Counted from the first letter of the stretch, positions 7,751 through 19,825 are shown. The stretch: 64,000 nucleotides of DNA from Curtobacterium sp. MCJR17_020 (GCF_003234365.2 NZ_CP126260.1:1612001-1676000); one strand, 5' to 3'. Numbers and translations: made by a program. The notes: generated by a model not told the origin, from the letters alone.

Positions 7751-8676
7751 CCGAGTCGCGTTCCCTTCCCGTCCCCGACGGGCTCGCCGGCGAGCGTGTC
7801 GACGCCGCCATCGCGAAGCTCCTCGGGTTCAGCCGGTCGTTCGCGGCCGACGTGGTCGCAGCCGGTGGGGTCCGGGTCGACGGCGTCCCCGTCGACAAGT
7901 CCGACCGCCTGCACGCCGACTCGTGGCTCGAGGTCGAGTGGTCCCCGAAGGAGCCGCCGCGCATCGTGCCGGCGGCCGTGCCCGGGATGACGATCGTGCA
8001 CGACGACGAGGACATCGTCGTCGTCGACAAGCCCGTCGGCGTCGCCGCACACCCCTCGCCCGGATGGGACGGCCCGACCGTGCCCGGAGGCCTCGCCGCA
8101 GCGGGCTTCACCATCGCGACCTCGGGCGCCGCCGAGCGCGCGGGCATCGTGCACCGCCTCGACGTCGGCACCTCGGGACTCATGGTCGTCGCGAAGACCG
8201 AGCTCGCCTACACCCACCTCAAGCGCGCCTTCAAGGAGCGCACGGTCGAGAAGGTCTACCACGCGCTCGCGCAGGGGCACCCGGACCCGACCTCCGGCAC
8301 CGTCGACGCCCCCATCGGTCGGCACCCGTCGAGCGACTGGAAGTTCGCCGTCACCGCCGACGGCAAGCCGAGCGTCACCCACTACGAGACGCTCGAGGCG
8401 TTCCGCTCGGCGACCCTGCTCGAGGTGCACCTCGAGACCGGGCGCACCCACCAGATCCGCGTGCACATGGCCGCGACCCGCCACCCGCTGATCGGCGACA
8501 CGATGTACGGCGCCGACCCGGTGCTGGCGCAGGAGCTCGGGCTGACCCGCCAGTGGCTCGACGCCGTGCGACTCGGGTTCGACCACCCGCGCACCGGCGA
8601 GTGGGTGTCGTTCCAGGCGGAGTACCCCGACGACCTGCGCCTCGCGCTCGACCGCATCCGAGCCGCCTCGTCCTGA
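7747..8676 (+). CDS. RluA-family 23S rRNA pseudouridine synthase (RluD-like)
   Basis: 309 residues: S4 RNA-binding domain (about 10-65) followed by the RluA catalytic domain. The catalytic Asp is D139 in HRLDVGTSGLMVVAK; GRTHQIRVHMA and HPLIGDTMYG are further family motifs. It converts specific uridines of 23S rRNA to pseudouridine. GTG start overlaps the lspA stop (GTGA). The lspA-rluD pairing is conserved in many bacteria, which supports RluD-like function, but the exact target uridines cannot be read from sequence. Confidence 0.95.
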   Translation: MTESRSLPVPDGLAGERVDAAIAKLLGFSRSFAADVVAAGGVRVDGVPVDKSDRLHADSWLEVEWSPKEPPRIVPAAVPGMTIVHDDEDIVVVDKPVGVAAHPSPGWDGPTVPGGLAAAGFTIATSGAAERAGIVHRLDVGTSGLMVVAKTELAYTHLKRAFKERTVEKVYHALAQGHPDPTSGTVDAPIGRHPSSDWKFAVTADGKPSVTHYETLEAFRSATLLEVHLETGRTHQIRVHMAATRHPLIGDTMYGADPVLAQELGLTRQWLDAVRLGFDHPRTGEWVSFQAEYPDDLRLALDRIRAASS

Positions 8677-8706
8677 CGCGCGCGCTCGTCGCGTAGGTCG
8701 CGCGTC
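8675..8706 (+). terminator. Possible terminator hairpin after rluD
   Basis: GACGCGCG (8675-8682) pairs with CGCGCGTC (8699-8706) across a 16-base loop, starting at the rluD stop codon. No T-tract. Confidence 0.35.
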
Positions 8707-8733
8707 GCGTCGGTCGCGTGATCCCGTCGTGCC

Positions 8734-8912
8734 GCCGAGGTTCCGATATCTCGGCATCTCGGCGCGCTGTTCGTCGGTCTGTGGAACCTCGGCGGAGCGC
8801 ACGCGACGTGTTGTGGAACCTCGACGGGGGAGCGGCGGGCGTGCTGGGTGCGTGCCGGTTTCGTCACGCCAGACCCCGGCCGGGAGGCCCGTGCCGGCCC
8901 CGCCCCGCGCCT
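8734..8912. repeat. Composite intergenic repeat, copy A (rluD-dnaE gap)
   Basis: The 412-base gap 8677-9088 holds no credible gene. It contains CCGAGGTTCCGATATCTCGG (8736-8755) plus CATCTCGG, then GTGGAACCTCGGCGGAGCGC (from 8781), a second GTGGAACCTCGACGG (from 8813) and a GC-rich block with CGGGAGGCCCG (8881-8891). The same parts in the same order recur after pyrD (16937-17213). The core GGAACCTCG occurs in both orientations. No match to a named element is known to me. Confidence 0.8.
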
Positions 8913-9043
8913 CACGCCCGCCACGAGCGGGCTCCACCGCCGTGGGGACACGTTCCTGCACCCTCGCCGGACTGCGCGGGGCGTGTCGTGCGACCTCGGC
9001 GTCGGACCGCTCGGACACGCGCGGGTTTGTCCGCGGTCGCGGT

Positions 9044-9049
9044 TAGGCT
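9044..9049 (+). promoter_or_regulatory. Putative dnaE -10 box
   Basis: TAGGCT, 40 bases before the dnaE GTG, allows a short leader with the ribosome site GGAGG (9080-9084). The same hexamer serves hisD and the DUF1990 gene. No clear -35. Confidence 0.4.
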
Positions 9050-9088
9050 GTTCGCGTCCCGCAAGCAGCTCGTTCGACCGGAGGTTCC

Positions 9089-12622
<3,534 letters not shown>

Positions 12623-12629
12623 CAGGGAT

Positions 12630-12986
12630 GTGACCGTGGCCGGACACCGGATCTTCGGGACGCCCTTCGCGGCGGTCTACCCGCACTACCTGGCGAAGGT
12701 GGAGCGGAAGGGCCACACGAAGGGTGATCTCGACGCCGTCATCACGTGGCTGACCGGGTTCGACGACGCAGCGCTCGCACGGCACCTGGCGGACGAGACC
12801 ACGTTCGAGGACTTCTTCGCCGCCGCGCAGCTGCACCCGAACGCGCCACTCATCACGGGCGTGATCTGCGGTGTGCGGATCGAGGAGATCGACGACCCAC
12901 TCATGCGGCAGATCCGGTACCTCGACAAGCTCGTCGACGAGGTCGCGAAGGGCCGTCCGATGGCGAAGGTGTTGCGGACCGCGTGA
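12630..12986 (+). CDS. DUF2200 family protein
   Basis: Small cytoplasmic protein of 118 residues. The whole length matches the DUF2200 pattern as I know it: HRIFGTPFAAVYPHYLAKVE, ERKGHTKGDLDAVITWLTG, FFAAAQLHPNAPLITGVICG, EEIDDPLMRQIRYLDKLVDE. Function is unknown. GTG start lies 7 bases after dnaE, and the stop overlaps the next gene's GTG by 4 bases, so it is likely read through from dnaE. Confidence 0.9.
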   Translation: MTVAGHRIFGTPFAAVYPHYLAKVERKGHTKGDLDAVITWLTGFDDAALARHLADETTFEDFFAAAQLHPNAPLITGVICGVRIEEIDDPLMRQIRYLDKLVDEVAKGRPMAKVLRTA

Positions 12987-13939
12987 CCGGAGCCGGCGGG
13001 AGCGTTCCCGGCGCCGAGGTGCTGCGTGCCTTCGGGGTCGCTGGGTCCACGCCCGTGCCGCTCGCGGGTGGGCGCGGGCTGACCTGGCGTGCCGAGTGCA
13101 TCGTCCTCCGGCCCCACGACGGTCCGGCCGTGACCGACTGGCGTGCCGGCGTCCTGGCGGAACTCGAACACGCAGCGGAGTCCGAGCACCCAGCCGAGTT
13201 CCGCACACCCCGACCCGTGGCCACCCGCGACGGCAGCTGGCGGTCGGGGGACTGGGAGGCGTGGGAGTACGTGGCCGGAGCGGCCGACGAGTCCCGCGTC
13301 GAGGACGTGATCCGGGTGGGTCGTGCCTTCCACCGCGCGATCGCCGGCCTGGAGCGACCCGCGTTCCTCGGGACGGATCCCGGCACCGACACCGCCGACA
13401 CCGCCGGCCCCGAGGTCACCGAAGCCAAGGCCGTCACCGCAGCCAGCGCCGACACCGTAGCCAGCGCCGTCACCGACCCGTGGTCCCGGGCCGACAGGAT
13501 GGCGTGGGGCGAGGAACCGCTGCCGGCGGACCCGACCCTCGACCGGCTCGCAGCGGCCTTCCGGCCGGTCCGAGCACCGTCGCAGCTGGTCCACGGGGAC
13601 CTGCTCTGCAACGTGCTGTTCGCCGACGGGCAGCCACCGACGATCATCGACTGGCCGCCGTACTGGCGTCCGGCGGAGTTCGGCCCGGCGATCGCTGCCG
13701 TCGACGCTGTCTGCTGGCACGGCTTCCCGGTCGGGCGACTGGCAGCCCTCGGCAGGACGACGCACGGGGCTGCGGCCGAGGCAGACGAGCCGGAATGGAC
13801 GTCGCTGCTGACCCGGGCGCTCGTGTTCCGCATCGCCACACTGCACCTGCTCGGTGTCTGGGACGCCGCGGCCGTGGCACACCACCGGCCGGTCGTCGAC
13901 GCACTCGTCGGACGGCGGACGCCCACGTCACCTCGGTAG
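12983..13939 (+). CDS. Aminoglycoside phosphotransferase-fold (APH/ChoK-like) protein
   Basis: 318 residues. The C-terminal half carries the APH-type catalytic loop LVHGDLLCNVLF (Asp of HGD, Asn) and the metal-binding IIDWPPYWRP, so a small-molecule kinase or kinase-like fold is likely. It resembles a conserved actinobacterial family of unknown substrate rather than a resistance enzyme. A Thr/Ala/Asp-rich insert (about residues 133-170) is built from imperfect short repeats. GTG overlaps the DUF2200 stop (GTGA). The stop TAG doubles as the start of the likely hisD -10 box. Substrate unknown. Confidence 0.8.
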   Translation: MTGAGGSVPGAEVLRAFGVAGSTPVPLAGGRGLTWRAECIVLRPHDGPAVTDWRAGVLAELEHAAESEHPAEFRTPRPVATRDGSWRSGDWEAWEYVAGAADESRVEDVIRVGRAFHRAIAGLERPAFLGTDPGTDTADTAGPEVTEAKAVTAASADTVASAVTDPWSRADRMAWGEEPLPADPTLDRLAAAFRPVRAPSQLVHGDLLCNVLFADGQPPTIIDWPPYWRPAEFGPAIAAVDAVCWHGFPVGRLAALGRTTHGAAAEADEPEWTSLLTRALVFRIATLHLLGVWDAAAVAHHRPVVDALVGRRTPTSPR

Positions 13940-13942
13940 GCT
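13937..13942 (+). promoter_or_regulatory. Putative hisD -10 box overlapping upstream stop codon
   Basis: TAGGCT uses the TAG stop of the APH-like gene as its first three bases and ends 9 bases before the hisD ATG, so hisD may be transcribed leaderless. Confidence 0.4.
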
Positions 13943-13951
13943 TGTCCCCTG

Positions 13952-15259
13952 ATGATGCAGCGAATCGACCTCCGTGGTGGCCTGCCCGCCCGTGCCGAAC
14001 TCCTCCGACTCATGCCGCGCGCCGTGGGTGACGTCTCGCACGCGGTCGACGCCGCCCGCGAGCTCGTCGAGGACGTCCGACACCGCGGAGCGGACGCACT
14101 GCACGACCAGGCCCAACGCTTCGACGGCGGCGCCCCGACGAACGTCCGGGTGCCGGTCGCCGAGATCGCGGCAGCCGTCGCCGGGCTGACCCCCGAACTG
14201 CGGGAAGCGCTCGACGAAGCCATCCGCCGCGTCCGAGCCGCCAGCGCCGCACAGGTGCCGACCGGCTCCGTCACCACGCTCGCCGACGGCGCCGAGGTGC
14301 ACCAGCGCTGGCAGCCGATGCGCCGCGTCGGCCTCTACGTGCCCGGTGGCAAGGCCGTCTACCCGTCGAGCGTCGTCATGAACGTCGTCCCCGCACAGGT
14401 CGCCGGGGTCCGGTCGATCGCGCTCGTGTCCCCGCCGCAGCGCGACCACGGCGGTGCGGTCCACCCGACGATCCTGGCCGCGGCCGGACTGCTCGGCATC
14501 GACGAGGTCTACGCGATGGGCGGTGCCGGCGCGATCGGCGCGCTGGCGTACGGCGTCCCCGCGATCGACCTCGAGCCCGTCGACCTGGTCACCGGTCCGG
14601 GCAACAACTACGTGGCCGCGGCGAAGCGCCTGGTGCGTGGTGTCGTCGGCATCGACGCCGAGGCCGGCGCCACCGAGATCCTCGTGATCGCCGACGAGAC
14701 CGCCGACCCCGGGTTCGTCGCCGCCGACCTCATCAGCCAGGCCGAGCACGACGAGCAGGCCGGCAGTGTGCTGGTGACGACGTCGGCGACGTTCGCCGAC
14801 GCCGTGGAAGCAGCCATCCCGGAACGCACGGCCGTGCTCGGGACGGCTGCGCGCCTCCAGACCGCCCTGGACGGACCGCAGTCCGCGATCGTGCTGGTGG
14901 ACTCCCTCGCCGACGCCGCGACCGTGAGCAACGCGTACGGGCCGGAGCACCTCGAGGTCCAGACTGCGGACGACGACGCGGTGCTCGCCGACATCGACGC
15001 CGCCGGAGCGGTGTTCGTCGGGCCGAGCACGCCCGTCAGCCTGGGGGACTACCTGGCCGGGTCGAACCACGTGCTGCCCACCGGCGGCCAGGCGCGCTTC
15101 GGTTCCGGGCTGTCCGCGTCGACGTTCCTGCGGCCGCAGCAGGTCATCCGGTACTCGGCGTCGGCGCTCGACGAGATCGCCGCGCACATCGTCGCGCTGT
15201 CGACCGAGGAGCAGCTCCCCGCGCACGGCGCCGCCGTGACGGAGCGCACGAACCGATAG
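13952..15259 (+). CDS. hisD: Histidinol dehydrogenase HisD
   Basis: Zn-dependent, NAD-linked four-electron oxidation of L-histidinol to L-histidine, the last histidine step; 435 residues. Visible motifs: GLYVPGGKAVYPSSVVMN, MGGAGAIGALAYG, VTGPGNNYVAAAKR, and the family signature DLISQAEHDEQAG. Expected zinc ligands are present with E. coli-like spacing: Gln263, His266, Asp366 (GDYLAGSNHVLP) and His425. Two ATGs in tandem (13952, 13955); the first is used here. No other his genes are in the window, so hisD is at the edge of, or apart from, the his operon. Confidence 0.98.
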   Translation: MMQRIDLRGGLPARAELLRLMPRAVGDVSHAVDAARELVEDVRHRGADALHDQAQRFDGGAPTNVRVPVAEIAAAVAGLTPELREALDEAIRRVRAASAAQVPTGSVTTLADGAEVHQRWQPMRRVGLYVPGGKAVYPSSVVMNVVPAQVAGVRSIALVSPPQRDHGGAVHPTILAAAGLLGIDEVYAMGGAGAIGALAYGVPAIDLEPVDLVTGPGNNYVAAAKRLVRGVVGIDAEAGATEILVIADETADPGFVAADLISQAEHDEQAGSVLVTTSATFADAVEAAIPERTAVLGTAARLQTALDGPQSAIVLVDSLADAATVSNAYGPEHLEVQTADDDAVLADIDAAGAVFVGPSTPVSLGDYLAGSNHVLPTGGQARFGSGLSASTFLRPQQVIRYSASALDEIAAHIVALSTEEQLPAHGAAVTERTNR

Positions 15260-15262
15260 CCT
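15257..15262 (+). promoter_or_regulatory. Putative nrdR -10 box overlapping the hisD stop codon
   Basis: TAGCCT begins with the hisD TAG stop and ends 10 bases before the nrdR ATG. Confidence 0.4.
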
Positions 15263-15272
15263 GGGCGACGAC

Positions 15273-15794
15273 ATGTTCTGCCCTTTCTGCCGCCACCCGG
15301 ACTCCCGCGTCGTCGACTCACGGACGAGCGACGACGGAACCTCCATCCGCCGCCGTCGACAGTGCCCGAACTGCGGACGACGCTTCTCGACCACCGAGAC
15401 CGCGTCGCTCAACGTCGTCAAGCGCAACGGCGTCACCGAACCCTTCAGCCGCGACAAGATCGTCTCCGGCGTGCGCAAGGCCTGCCAGGGGCGCCCGGTC
15501 ACCGACGGCGACCTGGCCGTACTCGCGCAGCGCGTCGAGGAAACCGTCCGGTCGTCCGGCTCGAGCCAGATCGACGCCAACGACATCGGGCTCGCGATCC
15601 TCGCGCCGCTCCGTGAACTGGACGAGGTCGCGTACCTGCGGTTCGCCAGCGTCTACCAGGCGTTCGACTCGCTCGAGGACTTCGAGGACGCCATCGGCCA
15701 GCTCCGCCGCGACCACCACGCTGCGGGCGCGTCGGCGGGTGCCGCCGGTTCGCCTGCGGGTGCCGCCGGCTCGCCGGCGGGTGCTGGCGCGTGA
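15273..15794 (+). CDS. nrdR: Transcriptional repressor NrdR
   Basis: Zn-ribbon plus ATP-cone repressor of ribonucleotide reductase genes. Zn ligands Cys3, Cys6 (CPFC) and Cys31, Cys34 (CPNC); ATP cone from about residue 49 (VVKRNGVTEPFSRDKIVSGV) to 135. The typical family length is about 150-160; here 173, the extra being a Gly/Ala/Ser/Pro tail of short repeats (15727-15785). No ribonucleotide reductase genes lie in the window. The stop overlaps the pyrD GTG. Confidence 0.96.
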   Translation: MFCPFCRHPDSRVVDSRTSDDGTSIRRRRQCPNCGRRFSTTETASLNVVKRNGVTEPFSRDKIVSGVRKACQGRPVTDGDLAVLAQRVEETVRSSGSSQIDANDIGLAILAPLRELDEVAYLRFASVYQAFDSLEDFEDAIGQLRRDHHAAGASAGAAGSPAGAAGSPAGAGA

Positions 15795-16867
15795 GCGGGG
15801 TCGCGGAAGGCCTGGTCCGCTCCGGGTACGCCGTCGTCTTCCGGTCGGTCTTCGCCAAGATGGATCCCGAGCGGGCGCACCACCTGGCGTTCGCCGTCAT
15901 TAAGGCGCTGCCGCACGTGCCGTTCGTGGGCGGTCTGGTCGAGCGGTACTCCCGCCCGGCAGCCGCCGACGGCATCACGACGATGGGCATCCACTTCCCG
16001 TCGCGCTTCGGCCTCGCCGCCGGGTTCGACAAGGACGCCCGCGGCATCGGCGGCCTCGGCCTGCTCGGCTTCGGTCACGTCGAGGTCGGCACGATCACGG
16101 CGAAGCCCCAGCCCGGCAACGAGCGTCCGCGCCTGTTCCGCCTCGTCGAGGACCGCGCCCTCATCAACCGGATGGGCTTCAACAACCACGGCGCCGGTGC
16201 TGCTGCCCGACGGCTCGAGCGCGCCCGACGCAATCCCGGTCGCCCGGTCATCGGCGTGAACATCGGCAAGAGCCGGGTCGTCGCCGTCGAGGACGCCATC
16301 GACGACTACCTCGATTCGACGCGTCGCCTCGCACCGTTCGCCGACTACCTGGCGGTCAACGTCAGCTCCCCGAACACGCCCGGCCTGCGCGGCCTGCAGG
16401 AACTCGACCAGCTCCGACCGCTGCTGTCCGCCGTCCGCGACGCCGCCGGTGACACGCCCGTGCTGGTGAAGATCGCGCCGGACCTGACCGACGAGCAGGT
16501 CGACGCCATCGCCGACCTCGCGGTGTCGCTCGGGCTGTCGGGCATCATCGCCAACAACACGACGATCTCCCGTGAGGGACTCACCGCGGACTCGGCCGAC
16601 GTCGAAGCCATGGGTGCCGGGGGACTCTCCGGCGCTCCCGTCGCCGCGCGCTCGCTCGAGGTGCTGCGTCGGGTCCGTGCCGCGGTGCCCGCCGAGTTCT
16701 GCGTCATCGCCGTCGGTGGGGTGACGACCGAGCAGGACGTGCAGGACCGCATCGACGCCGGGGCCACCCTGGTGCAGGGCTACACGGCGTTCCTCTACGA
16801 GGGGCCGAGCTGGGCAACGCGCATCAACCGCTTGCGCCGCAAGCGGCTGCGCCGCGCCGCGCGCTGA
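15791..16867 (+). CDS. pyrD: Dihydroorotate dehydrogenase (quinone), class 2
   Basis: FMN enzyme of pyrimidine synthesis that oxidises dihydroorotate and passes electrons to quinone at the membrane; 358 residues. The N-terminal extension (about 1-45) is the class 2 membrane-docking region. FMN barrel motifs: GLAAGFDKDARGI, VGTITAKPQPGNERPRLFR, NRMGFNNHGA, the catalytic loop VNVSSPNTPGLRGLQ (Ser192/193), and VIAVGGV. GTG overlaps the nrdR stop (GTGA). A GC-only 7-bp hairpin encloses the stop codon. Downstream is a repeat-filled gap. Confidence 0.97.
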   Translation: MSGVAEGLVRSGYAVVFRSVFAKMDPERAHHLAFAVIKALPHVPFVGGLVERYSRPAAADGITTMGIHFPSRFGLAAGFDKDARGIGGLGLLGFGHVEVGTITAKPQPGNERPRLFRLVEDRALINRMGFNNHGAGAAARRLERARRNPGRPVIGVNIGKSRVVAVEDAIDDYLDSTRRLAPFADYLAVNVSSPNTPGLRGLQELDQLRPLLSAVRDAAGDTPVLVKIAPDLTDEQVDAIADLAVSLGLSGIIANNTTISREGLTADSADVEAMGAGGLSGAPVAARSLEVLRRVRAAVPAEFCVIAVGGVTTEQDVQDRIDAGATLVQGYTAFLYEGPSWATRINRLRRKRLRRAAR

Positions 16868-16936
16868 GCGCGCGCGGGCGGCCCGTCCGTCCGTCCGGCC
16901 CGCCGGCCCCGGCGTTCCCGGCGTTCCCGGCACCCT

Positions 16937-17213
16937 CCAGGTTCCGAAATCTCGGCATCTCGCGGCCCGCAGCGGCCGTCTGTGGATCCTCGACGGCGCG
17001 CATGCGGCGATTCGTGGAACCTCGCCGACCACCCCTGGGACGGGAGGCCCGGTGCGGCCCCGACCCGTGCCTCCCGTCCGCCGGTGCGCAGCCACGCTCG
17101 GGCGCGGCCGCTGAGTGTCCGAGATCTCGGAACCTCGGCGCGCGAGCGGGCCGTCCGTGGAACCTCGGCGAGACGCACGCGGCGAGTCGCGGAACCTCGG
17201 CGAGCAACGCGCG
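16937..17213. repeat. Composite intergenic repeat, copy B (pyrD-DUF3043 gap)
   Basis: The 411-base gap 16868-17278 has no credible gene. It repeats the plan of copy A: AGGTTCCGAAATCTCGGCAT (16939-16958), GTGGATCCTCGACGG (from 16982), GTGGAACCTCGCCG (from 17014), CGGGAGGCCCGG (17041-17052). A second set follows: CCGAGATCTCGG palindrome (17119-17130), then GGAACCTCGGCG at about 17129, 17159 and 17191. An 11-bp stem GGACGGGAGGC/GCCTCCCGTCC (17038-17079) is embedded. The 5' part also has short tandem repeats (GTCC and GGCGTTCCC). Confidence 0.8.
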
Positions 17214-17227
17214 CACGCCGGAACGAC

Positions 17228-17260
17228 GAAGCGCCGCCCGGCGAGGCCGGACGGCGCTTC
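17228..17260 (-). terminator. Terminator hairpin after the DUF3043 gene
   Basis: GAAGCGCCG (17228-17236) pairs with CGGCGCTTC (17252-17260), with an inner CCGGC/GCCGG stem and a 3-base loop. It lies 18 bases beyond the DUF3043 stop on the minus strand. Like all hairpins here it lacks a long T-tract. Confidence 0.65.
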
Positions 17261-17278
17261 GGGACAGCGACGCTGGGG

Positions 17279-17854
17279 TCAGAGGGCGGGGTACTGCCCC
17301 CGCTTGACCTGGGGCTTCGGCAGGCGCAGGAACCGCAGCTGCCACGCCCGCGTCAGGATGTAGAGGAACGTGCCGCGCTGCATCTCGCCGAACTTGGTGG
17401 TGAGCTTGCGACGCATCGACAGCCAGAGGACCACGCAGTCGATCACGAACAGGGCCACGAACGCCCACACGAGCAGGAGCGAGTACGAGGCGATCGCGGT
17501 CTGCGAGGCGGCGAACCCGACGATCAGGAACAGCACGAGCACCGGCATCATGATCTCGCCGACGTTCCAGCGGGCGTCGATCCAGTTGCGGACGAAGCGA
17601 CGCTGCTCACCGCGGTCCTTCGCCGGCAGGTAGCGCTCCTCGCCGTTGGCCATGCCGACCCGGGCACGCTCGCGGTCGGAGTTGAGACGCGCGCGGGCGG
17701 CCTTCTTGTCGACCGGCGTGTTGCCGACGAGGGGACGGCGGTTCGCTGCCTCGCGCTCACGGCGGGACGGCGTCGGGCGGCCCTTGCCCTGCTCGAGGAG
17801 TTCTTCCTCGGTGGGGTTCACGGTCGTGTTGGTCTTGGGGGCTGCCTTCGCCAC
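17279..17854 (-). CDS. DUF3043 domain membrane protein
   Basis: 191 residues, actinobacteria-specific family of unknown function. A basic, disordered N-terminal half (TPSRREREAANRRPLVG, RARVGMANGEERYLPAKD, RRFVRNWIDARWNVGE) leads to two transmembrane helices (about 103-122 and 126-147), then a basic cytoplasmic tail ending KPQVKRGQYPAL. GTG start with AGGAA upstream. It is divergent from the M20 peptidase gene, with only 53 bases between starts. Confidence 0.88.
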   Translation of the reverse strand: MAKAAPKTNTTVNPTEEELLEQGKGRPTPSRREREAANRRPLVGNTPVDKKAARARLNSDRERARVGMANGEERYLPAKDRGEQRRFVRNWIDARWNVGEIMMPVLVLFLIVGFAASQTAIASYSLLLVWAFVALFVIDCVVLWLSMRRKLTTKFGEMQRGTFLYILTRAWQLRFLRLPKPQVKRGQYPAL

Positions 17855-17872
17855 GGTGCGTTCCTAACGGCG

Positions 17873-17900
17873 TTGTGCGTGCGGGATCGTCCTCTAGATT
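17873..17900 (+). promoter_or_regulatory. Promoter of the M20 peptidase gene (leaderless)
   Basis: TTGTGC (17873-17878), a 16-base spacer and TAGATT (17895-17900) match a sigma-A promoter. Only 7 bases separate the -10 from the ATG, so transcription should start at or next to the start codon. Confidence 0.55.
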
Positions 17901-17907
17901 ACCGGGC

Positions 17908-19335
17908 ATGACCGACACCGCACAGCCCAGCTCCGCGACCGACCCCGCTCTCCTCGACGCCCTGCGCGAACAGGTGCAGGGTGCGCTGCCCACGACGATC
18001 GCCGATCTGTCCGCGCTGGTGCGGATCCCGTCGGTGTCGTGGTCGGCGTTCGACGAGTCGCACGTGCTCGCGAGCGCGCGTGCCGTGGCGGACCTGGCGC
18101 TGAGCACCGGTGTCTTCGCCGAGGACCAGGTCGAGATCATCCGTTCGGCGATCAGCGACGACGAACCGCTCGACCTCGGCCAGCCCGCGGTGCTCGCCGT
18201 CCGCCCGGCCCGGAACGGCAAGCCGACCGTGATGCTCTACGCCCACCACGACGTGCAGCCGCAGGGTGACGACGCCCTCTGGGAGACGCCGCCGTTCGAG
18301 CCGACCCTCCGCGGAGACCGGCTGTACGGTCGCGGTGCCTCGGACGACAAGGCCGGCGTGATGACCCACATCGCGTCGCTCCGGGCGATCCACGCGCAGT
18401 TCGGCGACGACCTCGACCTCGGTGTCGTCCTCTTCGTCGAGGGTGAGGAGGAGTTCGGCTCCCGGTCCTTCCGCACATTCCTCGCCGACCAGAAGGAGCG
18501 CCTGGCCGCCGACGTCATCGTGGTCGCCGACAGCGACAACTGGTCGGTGGACGTGCCGTCGATCACCGTTTCGCTCCGCGGCAACGTCACGTTCAAGCTC
18601 ACCCTGACGACCCTCGAGCACGCCAGCCACAGCGGCATGTTCGGGGGAGCGGCCCCGGACGCGATGATCCCGATGGTGAAGCTGCTCGCGTCGCTGCACG
18701 ACGACGCCGGCTCCGTCGCGGTCGAGGGGCTCACCTCGTACGAGGCCGACGTCCCGGCTCGCACCGACGACGAGCTCGCCGTCGATGCTGCCCTGGTGGA
18801 GGGCGTCCGACCGATCGGCACCGGCGAGGTCCTGTCCCGCATGTGGTTCCAGCCGTCGATCACCGTGACCGGCATGGACGTACCGAGCGTCGCGAACGCG
18901 TCCAACACGCTGCTGCCGACCGTCTCCGCCCGCGTCTCGGTCCGGGTCGCACCCGGCCAGCCCGCCACCGACGCGTACGCGGCGGTCGAGCGGCACCTGC
19001 GGGCACACGTGCCCTTCGGTGCCCGCATGGAGATCTCCGAGCCGGACAGCGGCGACGGCTTCCTCGTCGACACGGCCGGCTGGGCCGTCCAGGAGGCCCG
19101 CACGGCCATGCGCGAGGGCTGGGGCGCCGAGGCGGTCGAGCAGGGCATCGGCGGCTCGATCCCGTTCGTCTCGGACCTCGCGGCCGAGTTCCCGGAGGCC
19201 CAGATCCTGGTCACCGGCGTGGAGGACCCGGACACCCGTGCCCACAGCCCGAACGAGTCGCAGCACCTCGGCGTCCTGCACCGGGCCATCGCGTCCGAGA
19301 CGATCCTGCTCGCCAGGCTCGCGACGCGCAGCTGA
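17908..19335 (+). CDS. M20 family metallopeptidase (dipeptidase)
   Basis: 475-residue cytoplasmic di-zinc peptidase of the M20/CNDP type. Metal and catalytic motifs: VMLYAHHDVQPQGDD (first His and catalytic Asp), LYGRGASDDKAGVM (bridging Asp), VEGEEEFGS (catalytic and metal Glu), and a late His in DTRAHSPNES. The lid domain HASHSGMFGGAAPDAM is present. ATG 17908 is chosen because a -10 box lies 7 bases upstream; an earlier in-frame ATG would start inside the promoter. Substrate (dipeptide or acyl-amino acid) cannot be told. Confidence 0.92.
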   Translation: MTDTAQPSSATDPALLDALREQVQGALPTTIADLSALVRIPSVSWSAFDESHVLASARAVADLALSTGVFAEDQVEIIRSAISDDEPLDLGQPAVLAVRPARNGKPTVMLYAHHDVQPQGDDALWETPPFEPTLRGDRLYGRGASDDKAGVMTHIASLRAIHAQFGDDLDLGVVLFVEGEEEFGSRSFRTFLADQKERLAADVIVVADSDNWSVDVPSITVSLRGNVTFKLTLTTLEHASHSGMFGGAAPDAMIPMVKLLASLHDDAGSVAVEGLTSYEADVPARTDDELAVDAALVEGVRPIGTGEVLSRMWFQPSITVTGMDVPSVANASNTLLPTVSARVSVRVAPGQPATDAYAAVERHLRAHVPFGARMEISEPDSGDGFLVDTAGWAVQEARTAMREGWGAEAVEQGIGGSIPFVSDLAAEFPEAQILVTGVEDPDTRAHSPNESQHLGVLHRAIASETILLARLATRS

Positions 19336-19342
19336 CGGTGCT

Positions 19343-19348
19343 TACAAT
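19343..19348 (+). promoter_or_regulatory. Putative -10 box of the Fe-S carrier gene
   Basis: TACAAT, close to consensus, lies 45 bases before the ATG and directly after the M20 stop. The leader contains the ribosome site GGAGGGAG (from 19379). Confidence 0.45.
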
Positions 19349-19393
19349 CGACGCCAGGCGCGGTGAACCGCACCGCCCGGAGGGAGACGCGCG

Positions 19394-19765
19394 ATGAGCG
19401 ACACCATCACCACCGACGCACCGGTGACCGAGGCGGCCTCGCACGGCGTCCTCCTGAGCGACGCCGCGGCCGGCAAGGTGGCGAGTCTCCTCGAGCAGGA
19501 GGGTCGCGACGACCTGCGCCTGCGCCTCGCCGTCCAGCCCGGGGGATGCTCGGGTCTGATCTACCAGCTGTACTTCGACGAGCGCCTGCTCGACGGTGAC
19601 GTCACCGCCGAGTTCGACGGGGTCGAGGTCGTCGTCGACAAGATGAGCGTCCCGTACCTCGACGGGGCGACGATCGACTTCGAGGACACCATCCAGAAGC
19701 AGGGCTTCACGATCGACAACCCGAACGCGCAGGGCAGCTGCGCGTGCGGTGACAGCTTCCACTGA
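19394..19765 (+). CDS. erpA: A-type iron-sulfur carrier protein (ErpA/IscA/HesB family)
   Basis: 123-residue cytoplasmic scaffold that delivers Fe-S clusters. The three conserved cysteines are Cys52 (GGCSG), Cys116 and Cys118 (SCACGDSFH). Other family marks: LLSDAAAGKVASLL, DKMSVPYLDGATIDF, FTIDNPNA. ErpA is the usual name for the single A-type protein in actinobacteria; the symbol is inferred from this. It lies just before the oxidase genes, but a strong terminator separates them. Confidence 0.92.
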   Translation: MSDTITTDAPVTEAASHGVLLSDAAAGKVASLLEQEGRDDLRLRLAVQPGGCSGLIYQLYFDERLLDGDVTAEFDGVEVVVDKMSVPYLDGATIDFEDTIQKQGFTIDNPNAQGSCACGDSFH

Positions 19766-19782
19766 TCACCAGCCGATCCGAC

Positions 19783-19825
19783 ACGCGAGCGGGGAGCGAC
19801 CGACACGGTCGCTCCCCGCTCGCGT
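19783..19825. terminator. Strong terminator hairpin after the Fe-S carrier gene
   Basis: A perfect 19-bp stem (19783-19801 with 19807-19825) and a GACAC loop, ending CGT-TCGT. It isolates the gene from ctaC. Confidence 0.85.

Noticed and set aside
12983..13939. APH-fold gene as an aminoglycoside resistance gene
   Set aside because: Only the generic kinase loop is shared; it sits in a housekeeping block and lacks motifs of known resistance enzymes.
16824..17468. Open frames on both strands through the pyrD-DUF3043 gap
   Set aside because: They run across the composite repeat and into neighbours; similarity between the two gaps is at DNA level and in both orientations, and no start signal or conserved product is seen.
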